Source: Boothiomyces macroporosus
Taxonomy: Eukaryota > Chytridiomycota > Chytridiomycetes > Rhizophydiales > Terramycetaceae
Reading direction: 5' to 3'
DNA length: 64,000 nucleotides
Assembly: GCA_027604185.1 (NCBI GenBank)
Contig: JADGKB010000012.1
Location: forward strand, 124,001 to 188,000
The position numbers and the translations under genes are program-made. Shown piece by piece: positions 25,689-36,580 of the stretch; the stretch's first letter is position 1, and each line of letters begins with the position of its first letter. The notes beneath the pieces are model-generated. The model saw only the letters and a list, made by a program, of their open reading frames with translations. It ran no database searches and was not told the origin of the DNA.

Positions 25689-27889
25689 CTAATTATCAGT
25701 ATTATTTTCTATATCTTCAACTGCAACTTCTTCCTCAGCTGGCGGTGCGTCATTTTGGTACATTTCTGGTGGTTGCTCATACCCATATGGCGGTGGCATC
25801 ATTAGGAATTGTGGTGGTGGTCCTACATGTTAATTCCAACAAACCTCCTGGATAATTGGGCATCATTGGATAATTCATTGGTGGTATATAATGCCCAGGA
25901 TAGACCGGTTGCATTGGAACCTGAGGATAACCCCTCATTGGAGGAGGATAATATCCAGGCTGCGGATAATATTGTGGATTGAAGTTTGGGTCAGGCACAT
26001 AGTATCCTTCTTGTGGATAATATTGTGGTCCGCCCTGCTTGTTGAATTTATGGTTTTTGTCTTTCTTTTTGTAAAAGTTATTCTGTGGAATTGCTGAAAA
26101 CGAGCTAGGAGTAAATTCTGCCGCATTTGCATTCAACTTTGAAATTTTCTTTGATGCGTTTGTAGTATTAGTGGCATGAGAATCTGCTTCTGATACAACT
26201 GATTGTAATTCCGCTTCTGGGTTTTTTTCAACTTTTACTTCCTGTTTTTGTAGTTCTACTTTCTTTTTATCTTTTGGTGGACTTTGAGATCTCTTGGTAG
26301 AGTTCTGTTTTGCCAATTCATCTTTAACTTCCACAGCAGAAAGCGATTTGACTTCTTTTGGCGCTGTTGGTTTTGGTGGTTTTGCTTCAGTAGCTTTGGC
26401 AGCGACTGGTTTTTCTGTTGGTGGCTTTTTAGCCTCTGAATTAGATGTAGCAGGTCCCCACGCTTTTGTACCCTCTGCTTGTTTTGCTGCAGCTGAAGCT
26501 GTAGGCTTTTTAGTTGGGGAAGGCACCCGCTCACTTTTCGATTCCTCCTTTCCTTTCTCTTTAGTTATTTCTTTTAACAGTGGATCTTCTGGGGCCTTCT
26601 TTGTTAATGTCGGCGGTATTTGAAATTCTAAAGAAAATTGCTTTAAATTTTCAATCATTCCACGTCTTCCCTCATTGATAATTTCCTGTCGACGGTCAAT
26701 CAAATGGTTGGTAAGATTTTTGGAAAACGGCTTAAAACTGCGGGCAATTTCTATTACTTAGCTAAATGCTTACCATCTATTGGCGGTTCACTGGTTTTGG
26801 CGGATTTTGGACCGTCTTTGACAGGATTTTCTTGAATGGAAACCGTGGGTTTAACAGCATTAGCTGATTTCATTCGCGGAACTGAAGTAATCTGATCAAT
26901 CGAGGTTTTGCGAATCATTGTAGCGTTGATTGGGGCTTTCTTTTGAATTTCTCCCGGTTTTGGGATAACTGACTTTACCGCTGTCTTGAGTGTAGATTTA
27001 GTTGGAGAAATCGCAGATCCAACACTTGCAGGGAAAGATATTGGTCTTCCGTTTGGAATAGTAGGTGGAAGCGTTTCTTTACGAATAACTGACGAGTATT
27101 TTGTTTCCTCGTCTGAATCATCCTGAGCAACAGTTTGGCCTCTTTCTTCAGCAATATGAGCATTGTTAGAAACCCCTTTTTCAATTTCTCTCGCGATGCG
27201 AGCAGCTTCTGCCTCTCTTTTTTTGAAATCGTGGCCTGATTTATCCAAAACAGTAGTATATATATCCTCATTAAAATCAGTGGATACGCCAAACTTTTGT
27301 TCGTTAACAGCAAACTGGTCCCACGGTTCACTGCGTCCTATAATTAAAAAAAGGAACCATCAACATCCATAGTTAATTCAACATCTTCACTTGGTTCCCA
27401 TTTTTGTAATTCTCTTTCTTTCATATGTGCGACCTTTGAAATTCCAGTGTCCGTTTGAAATCCAACATTTGTTAATCATCTGATACCTGATCTGACAGCA
27501 TCCGCATTCTTAAGTCCTTTAACGCTTAAAGAGTGGATGGTAGACCCTGCGAAATTCAAATTAGTGTGAATTTTTGAATCCCCAACCTTCTTTGCTTGCT
27601 TGAGTGATAGTGATAAATCATTCGGATTTGCAGCACTGAAAACACCTTCAAACTTTGTTTCATCTGATAGCTGTACTTCCACTGAAGAGCCCTATCGTTA
27701 TATCTTATGAATACAATGATAGTTGCTAGAAATAGATTCAATTTATCCTGCTGCTTTTTCACTGATTCAACCACAGCAATTTTATCTGGGTTTGCCTTTA
27801 GCTGATCGTAGTGAGAATTTACAGCATTTGCCCAATTTTTGTGTCTACGTTAAAGTTACTGAATACTTGTTGAGATTGCGTTGTGGCAT
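25689..27889 (-). CDS. ATXN2: Ataxin-2 homologue (LSm, LsmAD, PAM2)
   Basis: 682 residues over eight exons, including a 23-nt first exon and a 22-nt second exon (introns 27845-27866, 27802-27822, 27692-27714, 27466-27486, 27338-27357, 26751-26773, 25823-25844). The LSm-type domain reads [20 protein letters not shown] then [10 protein letters not shown]; LsmAD is marked by [16 protein letters not shown]; the PAM2 motif [14 protein letters not shown] (near residue 545) would bind the MLLE domain of poly(A)-binding protein. The tail is rich in Pro, Tyr and Met ([13 protein letters not shown]), low-complexity as in other stress-granule proteins. One intron ends TG rather than AG (separate entry). 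The two mini-exons at the start are the least certain part. Confidence 0.85.
27466..27486 (-). other. Apparent GT-TG intron in Ataxin-2
   Basis: In the transcript sense the element starts gtatcagatgattaac and ends aaatg, 21 nt. Left in place it gives an in-frame TGA in the middle of the conserved N-terminal region. Removed, it joins DAVRS to [10 protein letters not shown], matching the FQTDTxIS block of the family. The branch-like attaac sits at the normal distance from the 3' end, but the final dinucleotide is TG where AG is expected. Confidence 0.55.
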
Positions 27890-28001
27890 TTTTGGAAAGA
27901 ATTATAATACGTCATTTTGAGTTAATAGAGTTCACCAACTAACTTTTGATGGAAATATTAATTTGAAAAATATTCTTTTTGGCTTTACTTTTTAACTTTT
28001 T

Positions 28002-31000
28002 ATGTTTGGGGTTCAATCTGCAAAGTACCAACGGTTAAATGTTTCGAGCTCATCGCTAAATTCAGAATCCATCCCATTGGAGAATTTGGAAGCTGCAAGT
28101 CCATCTGCGCAGCATTATGAAATCCCAGAGATTGAACCTGTTAAAAAATCATGGAAGTTCTGGGAGAAACAACCACCGCGAGCCAGGATAATCACCCTAG
28201 GAGAACAGACTTTTGGACTGGAGCCAAATATTGTACAGAATCAGAAATATTCAGTGATTACTTTTATACCCTCGGTGCTGTATGAACAATTCAAATATTT
28301 TTTAAACTTGTATTTTCTATTGGTTGCTCTATCGCAATTGATTAAAGAGTTGCAAATTGGGTATATAATAACATATTTTGGACCGCTGATATTTGTACTG
28401 GAAGTGACAATGTTGAAAGAAGCGTATGATGATTATATTCGATATTGCAGGGATCAGGTAAAAATATTCCTAGCCTAGGAGGCAAATTCTCAAAAGTATG
28501 AAAGGCTGACTGAATCTGGAACGAAAAAAGTACGAAGTTCACAACTAAAAGTTGGAGATTTGATTATTATAGAAAAGAATTGCAAAGTGCCAGCAGATTG
28601 TGTCTTGCTTAGGACAAGCGAGGAGTCTGGAACATGCTTTATAAGAACTGACCAGCTTGATGGCGAAACAGACTGGAAAGTGAGGTATGGTGTTCCTAAT
28701 TCAGGATTGCGGTTGCTACATCCCAAAAAAAGCCAAGCAATCACTCCTTGCTGGACGAATCTGCCACTATATACGGTAATTCTGACTTTAATATAGCTGA
28801 AAAGCCAAACAAGGATATCCATTCCTTTATCGGGACAATTAGATGGAATTATTCTTCTGGAGACCATATTGATCCATTAAACGTTGAAAACACATTATGG
28901 ATGAACACAGTAGTAGTTTCAGATGCCGTATTAGGTTTAATTGTATATACTGGAAAGGATACTAAAGCTGGCTTGAACACCAATTTTGTATCCACTAAGA
29001 TGGGATTAGTTGACCTTGAAATCAACCAACTGTCAAAAATATTAGCTTCTGTGACATTAGCACTGTCAATTACTATGGTGGCTCTTGATGGCTTTAGGGG
29101 ATTGTGGTACATTTATGTTTTCCGATTCTTGATTTTATTTTCATCAATTATTCCAATTAGGTATGTTGCCAATTGATAATAGTCTTCGAGTGAATTTAGA
29201 TATGGGCAAAACGTTTTATTCATATCAAATTATGAGAGATAAAAATATCCCAGATACAATTGTCCGCACATCGACTATCCCAGAAGAGCTTGGCAGAATT
29301 GATTACCTACTGAGTGACAAGACAGGAACCTTAACGAAAAATGGTAAAAATATATTTATTGTAGAAATGGAACTGCAAAAGTTGCACATTGGGACAGAAA
29401 TATTTGATTCAAACTGTACACAAGATGTCTTTAGTCATATTTATAACGCACTCTCGCCGACGACTGGGAGGAATGTCTTTTACCAGAAGGATCCGATTGT
29501 GTCGCAGCGAGTGAAAGATATTGTTGCGGCTCTTGCTTTATGTCACACTGTAACTCCCATCACAGATGAAAAGGGAGACACATCCTATCAGGCAGCATCA
29601 CCAGATGAAATTGCGATTGTAAGGTGGACTTCTTTGGTGGGCTTAAAGTTGGTTTTTCGAGATTTGGATTACATACGTCTGGATTTCAATGGCATTACGC
29701 TAGAGTACAAAATTCTAGAATCCTTTCCATTCACTTCTGAACTAAAGAGGATGGGGATAATCTTGCAGGATACAAAGTCAAAAGTCATCACTTTTTATCA
29801 AAAAGGTGCCGATTCAATAATGTCCGCAATTGTATCCCATACTGATTGGCTGGAAGATGCATGCTCGAATATGGCAAACGAAGGTTTAAGAACTTTGGTT
29901 TTTGGAAGAAAAGTATTATCTCCTGAGCATTATGAAGAATTTCAAGAGCAGTACCTTTTTATTAAAGCAGGTTTAAAATCGCAAAGACAGCGCTTAAAAA
30001 GCGAGCTGAGAGTATTCAATCGGTTATCAGCACATATTTGGAAAGAGATTTAGAGCTACTTGGACTAACAGGGGTAGAGGATAAATTGCAAGATAATGTA
30101 AAATTAACTCTGCAATTACTTCGCCAAGCTGGAATTAAAATATGGATGTTGACAGGTGATAAAATTGAAACAGCAAGATGTATAGCCATCTCTTCGAAGC
30201 TAGTTGAGCGCTATCAACCCATTCATCAAATTACAAAGGGTATTTAATAGATAACAAAAGTGAAAAATGTACAACAGGCCTTTGAAGAGCTGGATAACGT
30301 TAGATTGCTTGTCGACCCTTGCTTAATAATTGATGGGAAATCACTCCAATTTTATTTAGATCATTTACCTCAAGAATTCATCTCGCTGGCATTATCTATT
30401 CCAGTAGTCGTCTGTTCAAGGTGTAACCCTACTCAAAAATCAGACATTGTCAAACTGATTAAAAACTCTACTGATAAGCGTACTTGTGCAATCGGAGATG
30501 GAGGAAATGATGTTTCAATGATCCAGTCTGCACATGTAGGAATAGGTTTAGTTGGCAAAGAGGGAATGCAGGCTTCGCTAGCTGCAGACTTTTCTATTAC
30601 TACATTTTCTCATTTGAATCGATTGCTTTTATGGCATGGTAGAAACTCTTACAAGCGTTCTGCAAAACTAGCACATTTTGTTATTCATAGAGGGTAATGT
30701 GTAACTCAACCAGATTAATTATATCCATCATGCAGGCAGTGTTTTCGGCTTTATTCTACTTTGCGCCAATAGCTCTATTTCAAGATATTCTTTTCGTTGG
30801 CTACACTACCATATATACTATGGCTCCAGTGTTCTCGTTAGTATATGACCAAGATATTAAAGAGAGCACTGCTTTAATGTATCCCGAACTGTATAAAGAG
30901 CTGAAGAAGGGAAGATCACTCTCGCACAAGACATTCTTTATTTGGCTTTTAATTAGCGTGTACCAAGGTGGAACTATAATGATAATGGCTATTTGGCTAT

Positions 31001-31321
31001 TTGAAAATGAATTCATCCGGGTAGTTAGTATCAGTTTTACCGCTCTAATATTTAATGAGCTATTCATGGTAGCAATGGACGTCCACACTTGGCACGGCGT
31101 AATGGTATCCGCTCAAATTGGAACAATGATTATTTATATTGCATCAATGATGTTGTTACCCAACTATTTCGGTAAGTGGTTATAACCTAGACTCTAGTTT
31201 TATATCTTCATATTCTTTCATATGGAAGGTTTCTCTCATTATATCCGTGACTTCCCTTCCTATCTATTTATACAGGAAAATCTCATGGTGCTTGAATCCA
31301 CCGTCTTACGCTAAATTATAA
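28002..31321 (+). CDS. NEO1: P4-ATPase, NEO1/ATP9 type
   Basis: 1,051 residues over nine exons (introns 28458-28478, 28685-28704, 29161-29182, 29344-29364, 29951-29970, 30240-30260, 30694-30713, 31172-31190). The phosphorylated Asp is D418 in SDKTGTLT; the dephosphorylation motif is DQLDGET; hinge motifs are [12 protein letters not shown] and [14 protein letters not shown]. The segments [33 protein letters not shown] and the terminal PPSYAKL are specific to the NEO1/ATP9 clade, which works at the Golgi and endosomes without a CDC50 subunit. The 3' end extends past an apparent stop because a 19-nt intron spans it and restores the conserved last membrane span. Length equals ATP9A. Confidence 0.95.
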
Positions 31322-32139
31322 AATAGAACTTTGATCTTTTCTCATTCTCTATTTACAGTTTAGCGTTTTCCCAGCCTTCTCGTTTTACATTTATTATTCC
31401 CACTACATCCCTCAATTCTAATATTATTGCTTTCTTATCTCTCTTCTTTTCCCAATCAACCCCTTTGTCCGTCTTACGCTTATCAGAATAGTACATATAT
31501 GTGTGCTGAGAAATTAAAAGCATGATTAATCCTTATAGTCATTGTGCCAATGTGGTATAAATTTTTTGCAAAATGCAACAAGCTAATGAGAAACTACAGA
31601 ATTTAGAAAAGGGGTTTTCAACATACACGAAAAGAGATGATTCGGCGATTAAAATTGGTACAGAACTACTTGTTTAACTTTGTAAATCTAACAAATTTAT
31701 TTCAAACTGCTAATCAATCCCGCGCGATACTCGAATTTGATTTCTGGGATTTTGCTTATCAATCAGGCGTTCTGGGCGAAATAGCAATAGATGATAGAAG
31801 TAGTTTCATAAATTCTTAAGCAAGTAGACCGTGTTATGGTTTGAGAAATGTCAAGTTGAATAAAGACATGGAGCAACATAGTGCGCTAACCCACGACATG
31901 GTTTGAAACAGAGTGATGTTTTGAGGTGAATCAGTAGTGCGCACTTTATATATTTAAAAACCCTGGCGATAACATGCTCTTGGTGCGTCAATTCCATTTC
32001 CAAGTTTGAGCATGTGAGCGATGCTATTCGAGTCCATAAATATGAATATCTATTTTACAAGTTGAAATGAGACCATAATACGTACTTTAGACACACTTGC
32101 TCTGTAGTTTTTTTTTCAAACCCTTGCACTAATCTAAAA
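31322..32139. other. Intergenic region, no supported gene
   Basis: The 818 bp between the flippase and RPN8 are pyrimidine-rich at first. Short frames at 31573-31674 and 31637-31819 partly overlap in different phases (MQQANEKLQNLEKGFSTY and FNFVNLTNLFQTANQ). I could not join them with a plausible intron and do not call a gene, although a broken or atypical small coiled-coil gene is possible. No tRNA or other RNA gene was found. Confidence 0.4.
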
Positions 32140-33118
32140 ATGACCGTAACTGTAAATGTACCCACCGAAGTGGTAGTTCATCCATTAGTATTATTATCTG
32201 TAGTAGATCATTACAATCGCTCAGCAAAGAATACCAAAAAACGTGTAGTAGGAGTTTTACTTGGACAGATTTCCGGAAACAAAGTTAACGTTGCGAATAG
32301 CTACGCAGGTATACTCACTCTGATGTAGTTCCGTTTGAAGAAGATGAAAAGGATCCTTCAGTATGGTTTTTGGATCACAACTATCATGAAGCCATGTACG
32401 ACATGTTCCGTAAAGTAAATGCAAAGGAGAGATTTATTGGCTGGTATCACTCTGGACCAAAGTTGCGCTCAAGCGATCTGGAAATCAACGAGTTATTCAA
32501 AGCGTATAATCCAAATAGTGTGTTGGTTATTATTAATGTACAACCAAATGATATTGGACTCCCAACTGATGCATATTTCGCCGTAGAAGAAATCCATGAT
32601 GTAATTATTGTTAATATTAGGATGGAACTGCCACCACAAGGACTTTTAACCATATCCCATCAGTTATTGAAGCAGAAGAAGCAGAAGAAATTGGAGTGGA
32701 ACACTTGTTGCGTGATATCAAGGACACTTCAGTTGGATCTCTATCAACCAATTTGGTTAATCAATTGCAATCACTAAAAGGTCTCTACCAACATTTGGTA
32801 GACATTAGGCAGTATTTGGACAAAGTTTTGGCCGGACAGTTGCCTGTAAACCACGCAATCATCTACAACTTGCAAGATATGCTAAACCTGTTGCCAAATA
32901 TTCACATTGAAGAAGCAGTTAAATCCTTTGCTGTCAAGACTAACGATGAGTTGTTGATTATATACTTGGCGTCGATGATCAGATCAATCATTGCTCTCCA
33001 TAATCTGATTGAAAACAAAGGAATGCTTAGGGAAGCGGAAGATTCCCAAGACAAGCCTCCTGTCAAGGAAGCCAAGAAGGAAGAGCCAAAGGTTGAATCC
33101 AAGGAAGAAACTAAATAA
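32140..33118 (+). CDS. RPN8: 26S proteasome lid subunit Rpn8
   Basis: 312 residues, three exons (introns 32309-32328, 32601-32620). The MPN domain ([45 protein letters not shown]) lacks the JAMM metal ligands, as in Rpn8/PSMD7, the inactive partner of the deubiquitinase Rpn11. The C-terminal part keeps [14 protein letters not shown] and the helical region used in lid assembly, then a Lys/Glu-rich tail. The stop is part of AATAAA. Confidence 0.95.
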
Positions 33119-33222
33119 AATATTGATTTACTTTACTGCTGGTAATCCGTTTCAGTATGACTAATCTGATTGGAATTCTCATAGCATCATTCCAAGTTGA
33201 CTTTTTTTTCACGAAATCCTGA

Positions 33223-33575
33223 ATGGCAACACTAGAGTAATGGAAAACTAAGATTCAGCGATAATACCAAATTCAAGACAATCATCGAAGACAAGCTGTT
33301 GAAAACTGGAGAAAAGGACAGATTGAAAGAACACCTTAGACAGAGGCTGATTGACTGCGGATGGAAGGAAGATTTAAAATCCCTTTGCAAAGGCAAGATC
33401 AATTTAATCCAGATGCACTAAAGAAGAACGAAGACGCTTCAGTTGACTTTCTAATCCAGGAAATATCGCCGAAAGCTCGCCAAATGATTCCAGAAGTAAG
33501 TTTTGATTTATAAAGACAATACGAAACGAACTCTTGACGAAAATCAGAAAGTTTTTACAAGAACAAGACCAATAA
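33223..33575 (+). CDS. ENY2: ENY2/Sus1, SAGA and TREX-2 subunit
   Basis: 96 residues over four exons (introns 33237-33258, 33393-33412, 33496-33515). The small helical protein reads LIDCGWKEDLKSLCK, ISPKARQMIPE and TIRNELLTKIRKFL, matching ENY2 throughout. It belongs to the SAGA deubiquitinase module and the TREX-2 mRNA-export complex at the nuclear pore. The second intron has a GC donor (separate entry). The stop lies inside AATAAA and is only 6 bp from the convergent NDUFS6 stop. Confidence 0.92.
33393..33412 (+). other. 20-nt GC-AG intron in ENY2
   Basis: The element gcaagatcaatttaatccag has GC at the donor, an AATTTAATC branch-like core and a normal CAG end. Removal joins SLCK to DALKKNEDASVDFL in frame; retention shifts the frame out of the conserved C-terminal half. 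It is the only GC-AG intron I found. Confidence 0.8.
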
Positions 33576-33581
33576 AATATA

Positions 33582-34012
33582 TTAATGATGTTCCTCTTGT
33601 TGAAATCTTAGTCCGCAATACCCGCAAGTCATTGGTTTTCCGGTATCCTAATTGTAAGTTTTAAATTACGAGGTTGATGTACACTTTTGGATGACCTAAC
33701 GCACCACCGCCTGAATTAAAATAGGGTTACCTCCATCACAGGATGCCTTTCTTCCGTGGACCATTTTAACTGGAACCTGTGCAATCAATTCTTGCGCAGA
33801 CATTGGATTTGGCTAGTATTAATCTCCAAGTACTTGTAAATCCCAATTAGTTTGTTCAAATCTGTAATTAGTTGTGAATACCTTGCCCCTGTGGTTGCAA
33901 CGCTTTTAGGAAGTTGTGATGCTGACCATGTTTCTGCTTTGTTTATGGATTGTGGGATATTTTTTATGCTGGAATTGAAGCGTTTTAAAACTAGTTGGAT
34001 TCTTCCCTTCAT
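33582..34012 (-). CDS. NDUFS6: Complex I subunit NDUFS6
   Basis: 115 residues over five exons, one of them 28 nt (introns 33862-33881, 33813-33833, 33711-33730, 33648-33669). The N-terminus (MKGRIQLVLKRFNSSI) looks like a mitochondrial presequence. The core is WSASQLPK, GARFEQTNWDLQPNPMS, CDGGGGALGHPKVYINLD and CGYCGLRF, with the conserved Cys and His zinc ligands. The GARFEQTNWDLQPNPMS stretch only appears when both flanking introns are removed, a strong check on the splice model. It implies a respiratory chain with complex I. Confidence 0.93.
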
Positions 34013-34106
34013 TTTTTTTGATGTTGAAAAAGGAGGAGAGGAAAATATTTGTGGAATTGATATTGAAAAATGTGATTATAGATATATTTTAATTGGCAAA
34101 GTAAAT

Positions 34107-36346
34107 TTAGAATCCCTTTTTTCGTTTGGGTTTCTTTACAGGTTGACTGCTGCTCTCTCTAGATCGAGCAACTAACATATGTGATCTGACAGGCTGACTT
34201 GATGCCATTCTACTTGATTGCACTTCATTTATAGCTGCAACACTTTTCGATTGGCTTAGTGATCGCTTGGCAGCTACCACTGGGGGTTGAGAACTCGAGA
34301 GTCTGTTTGACGAGTGAATGAGAGGAGCATCCCTCTTTTTGGTTCTGACAGTCCTTTGCTCTCTTTGCGAGTCATCTATTTCTTCAAAAGGAATATCAGA
34401 TTGCCACTGTTCCAGCAGCCATGAAGACACGCCTTCCAGTTTCTTTTCGCCAACTATTGGATTCGTAATTGAACTGGAATGTGAATCTGGTCTCCCATAC
34501 AGTGTAATGTCATGTTGAAATTTGCCATTAGAAGATATCTGAACTGCTTCTGCCATGTCCTTTTCTAGTTTTTTCAAAGAGTATTCCTTGTAATCGGGAT
34601 TAAATAAATAATAAGCACTAGGAAGCGATGATGCTCCTGAATCTCCTTTAATATTCAACTTTACAAAGTTGTCATGTTCGCAATGTTCATATTTTGTGAA
34701 TATCTCTGGTACTGGCCATTCTAGTTTCAGTTTGGGCGAATATTTTCGTTTACGGGTAACTGGTGTTAATTCCAGCAAAGATGATTGTAAATCCGACTGC
34801 CATTCTGAGATTAATACAGAAAATACTTGTAAATAGTTTTCCAATTGGGATTTCTTTCTTTTCAGCATGGAATTTCGGTACTTTGATTTTGGAATTTAAA
34901 GCTCTTAATTTGGCTCTACAGCTTTCTTCAATTTCGGTTAATCGATTCTCTGTGCTCTCATCAAGGTCTTCCTCCACCCCAAGTTTGTATCCCTGGACAT
35001 ATAATTCGCCCGTAGCTGTTAGTTGCAACAGCGTAAGTTTATCATTCACTTGGAAAAACTCTACGCCATACAAAGGATCCCACTGCGGATGTTCAAAGCT
35101 ATTTTCTATTGCCGCATCTATATTTCTACAAACAGGGATATAATTGTAACGATATTCATCAGTAAACTTTTCTTTTACTAGGGAATGTTCTTTGAATGAT
35201 GTATAGTTTTGATAATTGACAGATTTCGGAAGAGAGTCTGTTTGGTCGTATGAATAAGAAATAATATCCCCATAGTATCTTCCCCAGGTATATACTAAAG
35301 AGTTGCGAGTGTCATCAATGGGGTATTTCAAATAATTTATATGTGTTTGATGCTCAAAACCGTGTGTAATTTTCCACTCTAATATTGGATGCTTAGCGTA
35401 TCGCGAATCCATTACAGCAGTAGTCTTGTTTGTTGTAAATGCAAATTGAAACTGTTCGTAAGGATGTTTTGTTAATCCAGTTATTTGGTCTTTTGATTCC
35501 CTAAGCAAAATTTCATTGCTCGCACTATCCTAACATTAAAACTATGTACTCGTAAATCAGAAGCATAAATATTCGTAGTGTCACATCTATACAGTATTTG
35601 GGGGTGTGGTCCATATCTAGCTGTGCTCCAACTCTTTTCTCCTCCTTTCTTCCAATTAACACAATTATTTGAACTAATATCCCATATATGAATACCATTA
35701 TCTACTGTAACTAAACATGATTTAGATTTAATGTATGGATTTGGGGCAAAGTGTAGTATTTCATGATCCAATCTGAATGTGGTATACTTGTTTGAGTCTA
35801 TTCTATTCACATGAACCCCTTCCATTGTTCTAATAAACCGATTGGCTTGGTTTGATTCTACTTGGTATATTGGTGTTTTGAAATTGATTTTCTGATCCAG
35901 CACTTTTGGTATTACTATGTTATGTAACTCCTCCATCTGGTAAATACACAGCTCGTTCATTATCTCCTTTCGCGCAACAGCTAAATAAACGCCATCCTGG
36001 TGTTCATACACATGTAATCGATTCCCACTGTATTTATCATATTTTCTCGATTTGTTTTTGAACGTGATGTCTTGTTCCAAATACTGAGTTACTAGCTCAT
36101 AATCAACTTGAACGCTATCTTTGCTGTATAAATAATCAAACTAAGTTCAACAGAAATTACCATTTGATTTACAGACTTTATATTTTCCTGAAAATCAAAG
36201 TGCGTCCTGGGCATGATATTCCTGAGGGTTGTGTTAGGAACATGGATATTTTTGGATACGTTTGATTTGAATATAATCTGATTATTAATATATCCAGCGG
36301 CATTTAGATTCCCTAATTTTACTGGCTCTGACTGTGGAAATAACAT
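34107..36346 (-). CDS. TAF1C/RRN6-like RNA polymerase I core factor
   Basis: 725 residues, four exons (introns 36141-36160, 35530-35549, 34805-34826). The N-terminal two thirds look like a divergent beta-propeller (CLVTVDNGIHIWDISSNN; LLQLTATGELYVQGYKLG). The C-terminus has three SSQP-type repeats (SSSQPPV, ASSQPV, SSSQPVKKP) and ends KKPKRKKGF, a tail style I associate with TAF1C and yeast Rrn6, which recruit Pol I to rDNA promoters. Overall conservation is low, so the call rests on architecture and tail. A distant WD-repeat protein of other function is the main alternative. Confidence 0.55.
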
Positions 36347-36580
36347 TTGCCCGTTGAACAGTTAATATAAAAAACAAAAAAAAATAAGCGCTTAGAAAAC
36401 ATATGATTATACAACAGAGTAAACCCTAACTTTGTAAGCTTAAACCTCAAGTTAAACTTGGACGTGACCGAAATTTGAAATCATTTAAATACTTTAGAAT
36501 TGTATTCTTGAAAGTGATGACTATGCCAATGATTTAAAAGCCTCGTTTTGGAGTGCAATTTTTTGTGTGCTTTGGAATTC

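Noticed and set aside
26256..26623. Low-complexity frames overlapping the Ataxin-2 middle region
   Set aside because: Shadows of the Lys/Pro/Ala-rich disordered segment in other frames and strands.
31573..31819. Overlapping small frames between the flippase and RPN8
   Set aside because: They are in different phases and no GT-AG element joins them; left as an unannotated possibility.
31830..32030. tRNA-like pieces such as ATTCGAGTCC
   Set aside because: The flanking bases do not form a T-stem or acceptor stem on either strand.
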